DNA of 64,000 nt from a virus: positions 35,849 to 99,848 of the IMG/VR virus record IMGVR_UViG_3300011115_000949. One strand, given 5' to 3'. The notes beneath the pieces were generated by a model. It was given only the letters and a program-made list of their open reading frames with translations. It was not told the DNA's origin and did no database searches. The translations under genes were made by a program, and so were the position numbers. Shown piece by piece: positions 34,631-42,906 of this stretch (its first letter is position 1; the number at the start of each line of letters is the position of its first letter).

Positions 34631-36496
34631 TTAATCTCGCAATTGGTTTTCATCTAGCAACGATTCTTTTGCTTTATCTGATTGAAAGACCAATTTCTTT
34701 TCAATTTCATTTATGAATTGCGAGTTTTTTAATTTAACGTTTTCAGTTAATGCTTTGCTATTAAAATCAGGTTGATCATCTGTTTTAGCTGCCTGGCGAC
34801 CTAATCTATCTCTACCAAAAGCATTATCTTGAGTATTGATATTTGTTACCTTTTCTTCAGGGCGACCTAATTCAACATCTTTATTATATCCTGCTGGTAC
34901 ATTTGCTGGGTCAGAAACCATACGTCCCTTACCATATAGTGCAGCTAAATCATGAGGTGTACCATATGATTTGCCTGTTTCAAGTGGGTCATTACCTTCT
35001 TCAGTTACTTGAGCTAAGCGGAATTTACGTTTAGCATCTTGAAGTATAAGATCTCTATATTCATCATATTGATCTTCACTGAAATGGAATATGTGGTGGT
35101 AAATCCAATCTGTAGGTAAAAGTTGAGCATCCATTATGTTTTTAGCTAAGTCAACTTTTTCTTTCATTAACGCAATACGTTCTTGATCGTATATAATAGA
35201 TGGAGTAGTTAATGATAATTCAAAATTAGTTAACATTTCACCTTTATACCCTTGAACATATAAATGTACTAAAGCAATACGATATAATTCAGATAAAAGT
35301 ATACGTTGAATTCTATCAATTGTACGAGCAAAACGAATATCTTCAGCTGCTAATGTTGCTTTACCAGTTAAATCTTTTTCGTAACCCATAAATGCTTTAG
35401 GTACTTTAAGAGCGGCAAATAGTTTATCTCTTAAATAAACTACATCTTCCATCCCCGTATAATCTAAACCTTTAGTAGTTTCAATTTTAGTAGCACTATC
35501 GTTACCACGAACAGGAATATAAAAATCTTCTAACATGTTTTGCATGTTATATTTTAAGTTATATTCACCTGTTTGTTGATCTACATAAGGTGTTTTTTTC
35601 ATTGTAGCAATAGTCTTCTTCATGAAGTTTTCTACTTCATTTGGAGGAATAGAACCTACATTAATATAAAAAATACGTTTTTCTGGTGCGCGAGAGATCC
35701 TATGAATTAACATAGCATCTTCCATTAATGAATATTGTTTGTATAATTTACGAGCTGGTTCAATATATGAACGTCCGTAAGGTAAATAGTTTACATCTGT
35801 AAGTAAACGGAAATGTGCTATTTCGTAGTTATCAAAATATATTCCTGTTGTGTCAGGACTAAATTGATGTGGCATACTAAACTGTCCGTAACCACCACCT
35901 ACATACCCATCAGGGCTATATTTAAAACGAACAGACATTGGGTTATCCTTATCCCAACCTTCTTGACGTTCCATGTGATATGCAGTGTATGGTAAAACAT
36001 TATATACACCAAATTTTTCTGCAATTTCTAATTTTAAAAAGAAATCACCATATTTGCACATTTGGCGAGTCCAAGACCACAAGTTAAATTCAATATTTAA
36101 TACGTCATAAAACAAGTTATAAAGTATTTTCTGAATGTCTTCGTCTGAGCTGCGGATTTGGAGTACTTCCCCCATTTCGTTTTTTAAAGAACATTCATCA
36201 GCTATAATATCAAGAGCAGATGCTATAATAGCATCGTTGTCCATAACATCATAATCTGAGTATAGTTGTGTTCTTAAGTATTGATAATTTACGTTTAATT
36301 GTTGGCCGTAAAGTGAAGAGGCGTTTGCTGAGTAGATACGGTTGTATCTGTCTAATAACGAATTTGTTTCATATCGACCGCTTCTTTGAATTGAGTCAGT
36401 GTCAATTACTTTAATTTGATTACCACCTTCGTTACGAATAATAACGTCAGTTGAAAATAATCTTTTTAGTCTTGAAAATATACTTACGTCTGCCAT
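34631..36496 (-). CDS. Portal protein (gp20-like)
   Basis: A 621-residue protein of the gp20 class. Key segments are NDAIIASALDIIADECSLKN (near residue 87), WSWTRQMCKYGDFFLKLEI, RISRAPEKRIFYINVGSIPPNEVENFM and KVPKAFMGYEKDLTGKATLAAEDIRFARTI. It forms the 12-fold DNA entry vertex and nucleates head assembly. It follows the large terminase by 8 nt, the T4 order. The C-terminal 80 residues are polar and probably flexible. Confidence 0.93.
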   Translation of the reverse strand: MADVSIFSRLKRLFSTDVIIRNEGGNQIKVIDTDSIQRSGRYETNSLLDRYNRIYSANASSLYGQQLNVNYQYLRTQLYSDYDVMDNDAIIASALDIIADECSLKNEMGEVLQIRSSDEDIQKILYNLFYDVLNIEFNLWSWTRQMCKYGDFFLKLEIAEKFGVYNVLPYTAYHMERQEGWDKDNPMSVRFKYSPDGYVGGGYGQFSMPHQFSPDTTGIYFDNYEIAHFRLLTDVNYLPYGRSYIEPARKLYKQYSLMEDAMLIHRISRAPEKRIFYINVGSIPPNEVENFMKKTIATMKKTPYVDQQTGEYNLKYNMQNMLEDFYIPVRGNDSATKIETTKGLDYTGMEDVVYLRDKLFAALKVPKAFMGYEKDLTGKATLAAEDIRFARTIDRIQRILLSELYRIALVHLYVQGYKGEMLTNFELSLTTPSIIYDQERIALMKEKVDLAKNIMDAQLLPTDWIYHHIFHFSEDQYDEYRDLILQDAKRKFRLAQVTEEGNDPLETGKSYGTPHDLAALYGKGRMVSDPANVPAGYNKDVELGRPEEKVTNINTQDNAFGRDRLGRQAAKTDDQPDFNSKALTENVKLKNSQFINEIEKKLVFQSDKAKESLLDENQLRD

Positions 36497-36504
36497 AGGT
36501 TAAA

Positions 36505-38112
36505 TTATAATAGCCACCCTAAATCTTCGGTATCATTTTCACCAGTTTTCATTACATATGGATTATCCATACCTGATGCAAAATAAGCCCCCTGATATGA
36601 GGATGGTTTTTGTATGTTATTTAAAGTTGCTTTAGTCAATTCTATTCCTTGTTGTCTATATTTTAATGCTGTGTCACGAACATACATAGCAATGCTATAC
36701 GACATTACCATATCATCATTGTACCCAGTTTGTGCTTCCGCTCTACCATTTTTCCAAACAAATACTTTCATTTCTTCTAATAAACGTTTGTCTCTAATGA
36801 GTACACTATGATCTCCAAAATACTCTCTACCTTTATTAATTACTAATGGTCTAGTTCTTAATGACATAGTAAATCCAGGTGTCATTTTGGATGTATCTTC
36901 GTATCTACTAAAATACGAATCAGAATTTGCGATATCACTTTTAGGTGAATAATATAGATTTCTATATCCTCTTTCTTGAATTGAGTCTAATGTAGACCAA
37001 CCAATATTATTGTTTTCAACTATAAGTAATGCTTCATTATATTCAGTAGCTATACCACAAAGTAGATAACCAAATTCTTTAGGTGGTAATTGTCCTTTAT
37101 AAGCTGCTACTTGAGCATTTGTTTCAATATCAAATATATGAAATACAGAAAAATCTTTTCCATCCCCTCTAGCTACGTCAGCTACTACCATATAATTTCT
37201 AGTGTAATCTGGGGATTCCCAAACCCACAAATTTTTATCTACACCTCTTCTTTCTACAGGTTCTGATATTGTAGTAGTTGAATAATATTCTATATGTTCA
37301 GGATAGTATACTACATCACCTGAAGTTGTAAAATCACAGTCACATTCTTGTGCTGCTAATCTTGGGTCGCCTAATAATTCGTCTTGTTTTTTTCTCCAAG
37401 CTTCATCTCGTTCAGGATGAACCATCCAAGGTAATTTAATTGGAAGAAAATCGTTTTCTTGAGCTTCAGCTGAAACCCAGGTTTTGTGGAACCAATTACC
37501 AGTACCAAATGGAGTAGATAATACAATAGCACCACCACCAGTGGCTAATGTTTGTTGAGCAGAGGCCCATATCTCAGCTATGTTTTCAATAAATGCAGCC
37601 TCGTCAACTAACAACAAAGATACTGCTTCAGATCGACCAGCATCGCCTGCTGCTGATACTGCTTTAATTTGAGAGCCGTTTGCTAATTTAAGTGATAGTT
37701 TATTATTTTCAGAAGGTTTTTCTCCTCCTTTAAGCCATGTAGGTAAGTTATCATACATAAATCTTACCTTTGTAACCATGTTTTTAGCAGTTTCTTGTTT
37801 AGTTGCTAAACACAATACGTTTTTATCTTTATGAAATAACATTAACCATAAAGAATACCCAGCACATAATGTTGATATACCTAACTGGCGTGATTTGAGT
37901 ACAATGTTGTATGGATTATCCCTCCATAAACTTAATACTTTACCTTGAAATGGGTACAAGTTAAATATAATTCTACCACGAGTTGGGTGTTGAATGTAAC
38001 AATATTTTTTCATAAAGTGTGCTGGGTCTTTTGCACACTTGATGTATTCTTCTCTGATTATTTGTCTTAAATCTTGACTCATATAGCTAGAAGCAGACTT
38101 AAGATAATGCAA
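36505..38112 (-). CDS. Terminase large subunit (gp17-like)
   Basis: A 535-residue protein. The ATPase part has VLKSRQLGISTL (Walker A-like, near residue 72), SLLLVDEAAFIEN (Walker B) and LSTPFGTGNWFHKTW (coupling motif). The nuclease part has MVVADVARGDGKDFSVFHIF, LLIVENNNIGWSTLD and DDMVMSYSIAM, a set of acidic residues expected for the RNase H-like fold. It packages DNA into proheads. The start overlaps the spanin-like gene by 34 nt. No small terminase is recognised in the window. Confidence 0.94.
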   Translation of the reverse strand: MHYLKSASSYMSQDLRQIIREEYIKCAKDPAHFMKKYCYIQHPTRGRIIFNLYPFQGKVLSLWRDNPYNIVLKSRQLGISTLCAGYSLWLMLFHKDKNVLCLATKQETAKNMVTKVRFMYDNLPTWLKGGEKPSENNKLSLKLANGSQIKAVSAAGDAGRSEAVSLLLVDEAAFIENIAEIWASAQQTLATGGGAIVLSTPFGTGNWFHKTWVSAEAQENDFLPIKLPWMVHPERDEAWRKKQDELLGDPRLAAQECDCDFTTSGDVVYYPEHIEYYSTTTISEPVERRGVDKNLWVWESPDYTRNYMVVADVARGDGKDFSVFHIFDIETNAQVAAYKGQLPPKEFGYLLCGIATEYNEALLIVENNNIGWSTLDSIQERGYRNLYYSPKSDIANSDSYFSRYEDTSKMTPGFTMSLRTRPLVINKGREYFGDHSVLIRDKRLLEEMKVFVWKNGRAEAQTGYNDDMVMSYSIAMYVRDTALKYRQQGIELTKATLNNIQKPSSYQGAYFASGMDNPYVMKTGENDTEDLGWLL

Positions 38113-38486
38113 GTTCCTCCTACAATATAGGATACTACTTTAGCACGTTTATGTTTTTTAATATCGTTTTTATATAATTGAATTTCTTCGTCTTTATTGT
38201 CAATAATTTGAGTATAATTTAATTCGTTTTGTTTATACAAATTAATTGATTTATCTTGCGTTTTAATAACAATATCCTGTTTTAAAACAACTTTATCTAA
38301 GACAAGTATAGAATCACGAGTGATTCCAATTTGAGTTTTTAAAAAGTCACGTTCGGTTTTTACTAGTAAAGCGTTTTTTAATGCTATACAAGGAACGCAA
38401 CATTGCTCATCATTTGAAAGCGTCTGTGAATTCGCTAACAACGGACTTAGCATCAAGATTATTAATACGATCGCGTTCTTTATCAT
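38079..38486 (-). CDS. Spanin-like outer partner or membrane protein
   Basis: A 135-residue protein. Residues 1-20 form a signal-like segment (MIKNAIVLIILMLSPLLANS), followed by a Cys-rich start (EQCCVPC) and then a helical body. A C-terminal membrane-like stretch (VVSYIVGGTCIILSLLLAI) ends the protein. It overlaps the 114-residue membrane gene by 77 nt in another frame, as in Rz/Rz1 spanin pairs. No clear lipobox is present, so a classical o-spanin is not shown. It probably acts in envelope disruption at lysis. Confidence 0.52.
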   Translation of the reverse strand: MIKNAIVLIILMLSPLLANSQTLSNDEQCCVPCIALKNALLVKTERDFLKTQIGITRDSILVLDKVVLKQDIVIKTQDKSINLYKQNELNYTQIIDNKDEEIQLYKNDIKKHKRAKVVSYIVGGTCIILSLLLAI

Positions 38487-38754
38487 GTTTATTTTTATTT
38501 TGTTTACTTTTTTCTTTTAAAACTTCTAATTCTGCTTTATCTTTTTCTATTTCTTCTTTAAATTTTTCAGCTATAGAATTAAGTTCTAAAATTTGGGCTT
38601 GTTTTGCTTTAATATCTAAAGCAAGTGAATCGTTTTGTTGATTTAACTCTTTTAAACGATCTTTAATATTTAACGTTTGTTTATTTTGGAATACAAGTAA
38701 AACAAATAGAATAACTATTACAATATAAGGAATTATATTTTTAAGCTTACTCAT
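38410..38754 (-). CDS. Spanin-like inner membrane protein
   Basis: A 114-residue protein. One N-terminal membrane segment (IIPYIVIVILFVLLVF, residues 8-23) is followed by a continuous coiled coil (about residues 30-100), the architecture of i-spanins (Rz). The ending KSVVSEFTDAFK fits short C-termini seen in such proteins. Its 3' end is nested with the next gene, and its ATG overlaps the upstream stop (ATGA). Lysis function is inferred from architecture and nesting. I see no separate holin or endolysin nearby. Confidence 0.58.
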   Translation of the reverse strand: MSKLKNIIPYIVIVILFVLLVFQNKQTLNIKDRLKELNQQNDSLALDIKAKQAQILELNSIAEKFKEEIEKDKAELEVLKEKSKQNKNKHDKERDRINNLDAKSVVSEFTDAFK

Positions 38755-39518
38755 ATGTTTTTTAAAGAATCTCTACCAGCAGCGTTAAATAAAAAATTCA
38801 TTAATGTTGGTGAAAATTTCTTATCCTTTGCTAATTTTAAAATAGCATCAATTTTAGCTTTATCATCTTTATTTTTCTTAACAGATGTTAAAAATCCATT
38901 AAATTTTTTAGTTTCCTCATCTGACAAGTTTTTAAAAGCTTGTGCAAGTTTATCTTTTTCTATTTCTTCTTTACTTTTTGGTTCTTCAGGTACCGATTCT
39001 TCTTCTTCTGGTTTTTCATAGTCGTCTTGCACTTCTACATCAGCATCGTCATCTTCTGGTTCTACTGTTGGTTCAGGTTCAGCTGTTGCTGTCTTAGCTG
39101 GTTTAGCTAAAACTTGAGCAAATGCTAATTTTAAAATATATGGGTTTAATGATGAAGTACTCAATGCTGTTTCTAATTCTTTTTGTGTTAAACCACCTTC
39201 AGATCCTTCAATAGCGGCTATTAAACGACCTTCAATAGTTTCAGGACCATATAATTCTTTAGCTAAAGTTATTTTAGTAGTATCACCTAATCTAATTTTA
39301 TTAACTTTACGATCTTCTTCAAGTTCAGATTCTTCTAATTCTACGTCACCACCGGCATTTAAATTTTTAATAGCATTAGTTTTAGCATCTGCTTTTAATG
39401 TATTAAATTTAGGATCTTTTGTTATTTTTTCTACTGCATCTTTACCGGCATATGTAGTTTCTGTTAATTCATTTATAATTTCTTCACGAATAAATTCGTA
39501 TAGTTCTTTACGTTTCAT
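38751..39518 (-). CDS. Tagged acidic/helical protein, likely internal head protein
   Basis: A 255-residue protein. The start MKRKELYEFIREEIINELTE, then TTYAG, is one of the shared N-terminal helices, with LTE/T as a possible protease site. The middle is helical. Residues 140-185 are very acidic with Pro/Glu repeats. The C-terminal 75 residues are basic and helical (KNKDDKAKIDAILKLAKDKK). It begins after a promoter-like motif at 39531-39540, 12 nt upstream. No enzymatic motif is visible. Confidence 0.62.
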   Translation of the reverse strand: MKRKELYEFIREEIINELTETTYAGKDAVEKITKDPKFNTLKADAKTNAIKNLNAGGDVELEESELEEDRKVNKIRLGDTTKITLAKELYGPETIEGRLIAAIEGSEGGLTQKELETALSTSSLNPYILKLAFAQVLAKPAKTATAEPEPTVEPEDDDADVEVQDDYEKPEEEESVPEEPKSKEEIEKDKLAQAFKNLSDEETKKFNGFLTSVKKNKDDKAKIDAILKLAKDKKFSPTLMNFLFNAAGRDSLKNI

Positions 39519-39530
39519 TATATGGTTTAG

Positions 39531-39540
39531 TTATAAATAT
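39531..39540 (-). promoter_or_regulatory. Promoter-like motif upstream of the 255-residue gene
   Basis: Exact ATATTTATAA followed by CTAAAC on the coding strand; 12 nt before the ATG. It touches the stop of the kinase gene. Confidence 0.57.
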
Positions 39541-40070
39541 TACAAACTTAGATAAGATTTGAACTGTTTAATGCGATCCTCGACCGATCCCGATATAATT
39601 CCGAAATTTTTAATATTGATTAAATTTTCAGAAATTAAAGTCCTAATTGTACGTTCAATTTGTTTGCGATATATTGCATCTGTTGTACGAACATTGTTAT
39701 CTTCTATACCAACACCCTCTGATGTTACATGAAATATCCAATCATATTCAGGTATAAAAGTATGAGCATAATGTATAAATGCTGCTTTATGTTCTAATTC
39801 AATTGATTGAGCATTTTCTGTAAACGCCATTACATCAATAACAGTACGATCCGTTATAATGTTTTCTTGAATTAATTCAGAACAACGTTCTGCTAAGAAT
39901 ATAGTTTGACCTTTTAATGTACTATCTGTGTTTAATGGAATACCTAAATCACGTAAATATTTACTACGTTCTGTAGCAAATGTATAGTGACTAAATTCAG
40001 GTAATTCTTTGATAGCATTAACTAATGTAGTTTTTCCTACACTTACTGTTCCACAAAAACCTATTTTCAT
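39540..40070 (-). CDS. NadR/AAA_28-like P-loop kinase
   Basis: A 176-residue protein. Walker A is GTVSVGKTTL (residues 7-16). ATERSKYLRDLG lies near residue 32 and TDRTVIDVMAFTE near residue 73 (LID/acceptor side). This pattern fits the AAA_28 family that includes the ribosylnicotinamide kinase domain of NadR. Such enzymes phosphorylate small nucleotides or nucleosides. The substrate cannot be told. It lies between two tag-type genes and starts 1 nt after the 78-residue gene. Confidence 0.75.
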   Translation of the reverse strand: MKIGFCGTVSVGKTTLVNAIKELPEFSHYTFATERSKYLRDLGIPLNTDSTLKGQTIFLAERCSELIQENIITDRTVIDVMAFTENAQSIELEHKAAFIHYAHTFIPEYDWIFHVTSEGVGIEDNNVRTTDAIYRKQIERTIRTLISENLINIKNFGIISGSVEDRIKQFKSYLSL

Positions 40071-40071
40071 A

Positions 40072-40308
40072 TTAAAATCTTGCTTTAGCCGCTCCTGATT
40101 TATACCATGGTAAACCTGACTCTGCTTTTTTTATTTTTTTATGTTCGTCTTTAGTATATAAAATACCATTTAAATAATACTCTTCTGTACCATCAGGATG
40201 AATTACAGCAGGACCATCTGGGTTGTGTAATTTATTTCCTTTAATGTAACGAACAGTACCGTCTGTTGATTTAAGACGTTTAATTTGAAGTGATGGATCA
40301 ATATTCAT
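40072..40308 (-). CDS. Small MORN-like protein
   Basis: A 78-residue protein. The core LHNPDGPAVIHPDGTEEYYL, then NG, is a MORN/YwqK-type repeat found in many small phage proteins. It ends in a basic stretch (KSGAAKARF). Function is unknown. It starts 16 nt after the 29-nt repeated element (40325-40353), which probably carries its promoter. Confidence 0.6.
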   Translation of the reverse strand: MNIDPSLQIKRLKSTDGTVRYIKGNKLHNPDGPAVIHPDGTEEYYLNGILYTKDEHKKIKKAESGLPWYKSGAAKARF

Positions 40309-40324
40309 ATAACCTTATTTTGTA

Positions 40325-40353
40325 TAAATGTATAAGTATTTTTCTTGGAAGCC
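40325..40353 (-). promoter_or_regulatory. 29-nt repeated upstream element, copy 1
   Basis: On the coding strand it starts GGCTTCCAAGAAAAATACT and ends TTATACATTTA. It matches 23 of 29 bases of the copy at 42907-42935, with no gap. Both copies lie just upstream of a start codon (16 nt here). It includes a variant TATAAATG of the main promoter-like motif on the opposite reading. It is possibly a second promoter class. Confidence 0.4.
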
Positions 40354-40356
40354 AAA

Positions 40357-40647
40357 TTACTCTCCTCCAGATAATACTCCTATTTTTTTAAGACTTTTAA
40401 CTTCAGGTTGAACCATTTTATATTTTTGTTTAATTGTTATTGCAAGATCTGTTGTAGACATACCATCTTTACCGGCGCGCTGCAGTGCATCTATTAATTT
40501 TTCAATCCAGTAACCTTTATAAAGTTGTTTTACTTTATTTGCTTTTTCAGAATTAATAATTGTAATACTTTTAGCGGTACGACCCTGTTTAGCTTCAGCC
40601 ATTTCTTTGGCTACTAGTTCACGAATTAATTTAGATAATTTATCCAT
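40357..40647 (-). CDS. Tagged protein with winged-helix-like C-terminus
   Basis: A 96-residue protein. The N-terminal helix MDKLSKLIRELVAKEMAE/A is a shared tag with a candidate protease site. Residues 45-95 (LIDALQRAGKDGMSTTDLAITIKQ and LKKIGVLSGGE) look like a winged helix-turn-helix, so DNA binding is possible. A promoter-like motif lies 4 nt before the ATG. Its identity as a core-packaged DNA-binding protein is inference. Confidence 0.58.
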   Translation of the reverse strand: MDKLSKLIRELVAKEMAEAKQGRTAKSITIINSEKANKVKQLYKGYWIEKLIDALQRAGKDGMSTTDLAITIKQKYKMVQPEVKSLKKIGVLSGGE

Positions 40648-40651
40648 TTTA

Positions 40652-40661
40652 TTATAAATAT
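40652..40661 (-). promoter_or_regulatory. Promoter-like motif upstream of the 96-residue gene
   Basis: Exact ATATTTATAA followed by TAAAAT on the coding strand; only 4 nt before the ATG. It overlaps the stop of the 13-codon micro-ORF. Confidence 0.55.
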
Positions 40662-40702
40662 TAGAATCCTTCGATGAAATCTGGATATTCTTGTTCTTCC
40701 AT
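40661..40702 (-). CDS. 13-codon micro-ORF between two promoter-like motifs
   Basis: ATG at 40702, stop TAA at 40663-40661, encoding MEEQEYPDFIEGF. One promoter-like motif lies 2 nt before its ATG and another overlaps its stop, ahead of the 96-residue gene. It could be a leader peptide, a micro-protein or the remains of a longer gene. Coding status is uncertain. Confidence 0.3.
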   Translation of the reverse strand: MEEQEYPDFIEGF

Positions 40703-40704
40703 GT

Positions 40705-40714
40705 TTATAAATAT
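40705..40714 (-). promoter_or_regulatory. Promoter-like motif upstream of the micro-ORF
   Basis: Exact ATATTTATAA followed by ACATG on the coding strand; 2 nt before the micro-ORF's ATG, so an initiating transcript would have almost no leader. Confidence 0.5.
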
Positions 40715-41478
40715 TATTTAAGTAAAGATTCTGCTACATAAATACCATGAGCTCCACTTACTGTTATACCACGAGCTGATAAAGCATCACCTACAAAGTG
40801 TACATTTGGGTATTCAGTTAATGATAAGTCATTATAATTTACAAGTGGTTCAGGACTTAAATATTTTACCTCGGGTACATATATTCCCCAATCATCACCA
40901 AAATTAAATACTTTATTCATTTGGTCAATAAAATTTTCAATATATTCAAAATAACCATTCATTGTATTTCTTACACCATCCAAATTATCAATTTGAAATG
41001 CAGTTACATCTGTACCTTCTGATGTTTTAGATACTATTCTAGATGGTGAATAATATAATCCTTTACCTCCAAACTGTAATTTATTTACTACATCACGTGA
41101 CCATTCAAATGGATTTTCAATACCTTTAATTTCCATTAATATACCAAAATTAGTCATATTATTGCGGTATTCTTCACCTTTTTTAGCATGACCATTGTAT
41201 GTTATGTCTCCATAAGTTTCTTCAACTGCAACGTATGCTGCGTTGTTGTTTGTACAAAACGAACGTAATGATACGTTGTCAAATTTTTGATATAACTTAA
41301 AATCGTAACTAACATCAATTAATTTTTGAAAGTATTTTTGTGGGCTTTCAAATCTCACCCCAATCTGGCAACTCTTGCTTTCAGTGGGTAAATCATATTT
41401 CTGAGCTAATTTAGCTGAGAAATCAATTCCTGCTTTACCTGTACCTACAATGCATGTGTCGAATTTAATTTTTCTCAT
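40714..41478 (-). CDS. FAD-dependent dehydrogenase, C-terminal half (split gene)
   Basis: A 254-residue protein if started at the ATG at 41478; a TTG four codons earlier is less likely. FDTCIVGTGKAGIDFSAKLA followed by CQIGVRFESPQKYFQKLIDV is the middle of COG2509-type FAD dehydrogenases. NVHFVGDALSARGITVSGAHG is the C-terminal FAD-binding block. The N-terminal Rossmann half is a separate gene at 42383-42901, and two unrelated genes lie between. The ATG overlaps the stop of a 46-codon relic frame (ATGA). Together the halves give 426 residues, a normal full length. They may work in trans. Confidence 0.8.
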   Translation of the reverse strand: MRKIKFDTCIVGTGKAGIDFSAKLAQKYDLPTESKSCQIGVRFESPQKYFQKLIDVSYDFKLYQKFDNVSLRSFCTNNNAAYVAVEETYGDITYNGHAKKGEEYRNNMTNFGILMEIKGIENPFEWSRDVVNKLQFGGKGLYYSPSRIVSKTSEGTDVTAFQIDNLDGVRNTMNGYFEYIENFIDQMNKVFNFGDDWGIYVPEVKYLSPEPLVNYNDLSLTEYPNVHFVGDALSARGITVSGAHGIYVAESLLK

Positions 41479-41615
41479 ATTTTTATCCAATTTTTATATT
41501 TGTTTATTCTTTGTCTAATTAGTAAACTTAGTTGATCAAGATTATGATTAAATTTTTCTTTAAATTCATGTCTTGTTCCTACAAATGTTTCTTCAGTTAA
41601 TGTGTTATAAAAAGT
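41475..41615 (-). pseudogene. Homing-endonuclease-like relic
   Basis: A 46-codon frame without a start codon, opened by a TAG just upstream and ended by TGA at 41477-41475. It includes TEETFVGTRHEFKEKFN followed by LIRQRINKYKNW. The F-x-GTR-x-EF pattern plus a terminal basic KNW resembles the C-terminal DNA-binding repeats of phage HNH/GIY-YIG homing endonucleases. It ends exactly at the start of the C-terminal half of the split dehydrogenase. No nuclease motif remains. The match is by eye. Confidence 0.45.
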
Positions 41616-41630
41616 CTAAGAAAAAGTTAA

Positions 41631-42119
41631 TTATTTTTGAAAAACTACAACATAAAACCCATCATCATCTTCTTCAGGATCTCCTTCACTTATATTTTCA
41701 TAAAGTATATTATAGTTTTGAAACATTGATTTTAATGTTTTTAAATTCGTATTGTAATCTTGAACTACTAAATATCCCCCAGATTTTAAAGCATCATCCA
41801 CTGTTTTTTTAATTTCTGGTGAGTATTGGAAATTATAAAATGAGTATGACATGTTAATAAGATTTCTAGGAGGTAATTTAATGTATTGATTTAAATCATG
41901 TATCTGATTATTAGGATTTCCATCTTTGGGGGTAGAAAATTTATCTATTACTATAGTTTTATTTCCAAAATCACTATATTTTCCTCCTCCAAAATCGTAT
42001 ATTTCTTCTGAATTTGGTTCTAGTTTTTTAGATAAATTATTAGCAGATATATATTTATCTCCCAAATCTAAATTATCTACTTTAAGGATTTCACTTAATA
42101 AATTTATTAATTTTATCAT
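41631..42119 (-). CDS. Rossmann-like (possible methyltransferase-fold) protein
   Basis: A 162-residue protein. It starts MIKLINLLSEILKVDN, similar to the short tags. IYDFGGGKYSDFGNKTIVID (residues about 40-60) resembles a glycine-rich SAM-binding loop. ALKSGGYLVVQDYN is a later strand-turn. A key acidic residue and the usual catalytic motif are not clear, so the protein may be degenerate. It lies inside the split FAD dehydrogenase. Function is unknown. Confidence 0.55.
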   Translation of the reverse strand: MIKLINLLSEILKVDNLDLGDKYISANNLSKKLEPNSEEIYDFGGGKYSDFGNKTIVIDKFSTPKDGNPNNQIHDLNQYIKLPPRNLINMSYSFYNFQYSPEIKKTVDDALKSGGYLVVQDYNTNLKTLKSMFQNYNILYENISEGDPEEDDDGFYVVVFQK

Positions 42120-42121
42120 GT

Positions 42122-42361
42122 TTATTTAGTAGTTTTAATATTAAATTCATCACCAACTATACAATCATGATTATCTATAAAATTAATAATTTTTTTTAAA
42201 AGAACATCATTAGTATCATCATTAATCTTAATTACTTCTCCAGTCAGTTGATTTTCTATTATACAATCTTTAGTATAACTTTGATAAGTACAGTTGAATT
42301 TCCCTTCTACAGGTTCAACAATGTTGTTTATCTCTAATACTTTGTAATTAAATTTTTTCAT
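42122..42361 (-). CDS. Small protein inside the split dehydrogenase, unknown function
   Basis: A 79-residue protein with no recognised family. It starts MKKFNYKVLEINNIVEP and ends KTTK. It is acidic in the middle (KINDDTNDVLLKKIINFIDN). It lies between the N-terminal half of the dehydrogenase and the Rossmann-like gene, with its own promoter-like motif 12 nt upstream. Confidence 0.55.
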   Translation of the reverse strand: MKKFNYKVLEINNIVEPVEGKFNCTYQSYTKDCIIENQLTGEVIKINDDTNDVLLKKIINFIDNHDCIVGDEFNIKTTK

Positions 42362-42373
42362 AATTATGTTTTT

Positions 42374-42383
42374 ATATAAATAT
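42374..42383 (-). promoter_or_regulatory. Promoter-like motif upstream of the 79-residue gene
   Basis: Coding strand ATATTTATAT followed by AAAAAC, with the core 9 bases exact; 12 nt before the ATG. It touches the stop of the dehydrogenase N-terminal half. Confidence 0.52.
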
Positions 42384-42901
42384 TAATCTTTTAATATTAC
42401 TTCTCTAGTTTCAAAATCAATTTCACTAACTTCAGTCTCCCACATAAAATTTACACCCTTATCTAACAAATATTGATACCATGCTTTAGCAATTTCATGT
42501 AAATAATTTGATCCAATATGCCAAACTGGAAACATACGTAGTCCAAAGTATGGTTTAATAAATTCAGGTTCCTCTTGTGGATCAGACATAAAAATTTCAT
42601 CTGGTTTGGGGTGGAAGCGAGTAAAGTTATCTACTACTTCTTTCATTAGTTCCATTGCTTTATCTTCACCACAATACTTAGCTAATTGACCCCCAATTGC
42701 GGTATGGTAAGTAAGTTTACCGTCGCTCCATCCCCCTGCTCCTAACATTCCTGTCATTACCTCTTCAGGTAAACGGTTAATAGGGTCATTTCCTTTGTCA
42801 ATGATTGTGATTAAATGTCCTGGGTATCCATTGTCTACTAATTTAGTAGCAGCATTTATACCTGCTACACCTGCGCCTACAATTACAATTTTTTTATCCA
42901 T
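42383..42901 (-). CDS. FAD-dependent dehydrogenase, N-terminal half (split gene)
   Basis: A 172-residue protein. KIVIVGAGVAGINAATKL is a complete GxGxxG dinucleotide-binding start. LGAGGWSDGKLTYHTAIGG is the COG2509 signature. It ends ETREVILKD, just where the C-terminal half (41478-40714) would continue. A normal family member is about 430-450 residues in one chain. It starts 5 nt after the second copy of the 29-nt element. The enzyme's substrate is unknown to me. Confidence 0.8.
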   Translation of the reverse strand: MDKKIVIVGAGVAGINAATKLVDNGYPGHLITIIDKGNDPINRLPEEVMTGMLGAGGWSDGKLTYHTAIGGQLAKYCGEDKAMELMKEVVDNFTRFHPKPDEIFMSDPQEEPEFIKPYFGLRMFPVWHIGSNYLHEIAKAWYQYLLDKGVNFMWETEVSEIDFETREVILKD

Positions 42902-42906
42902 ATTTT

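Noticed and set aside
41478-41490. TTG start for the C-terminal dehydrogenase half
   Set aside because: The ATG at 41478 gives the usual ATGA overlap and the four extra residues add nothing conserved.
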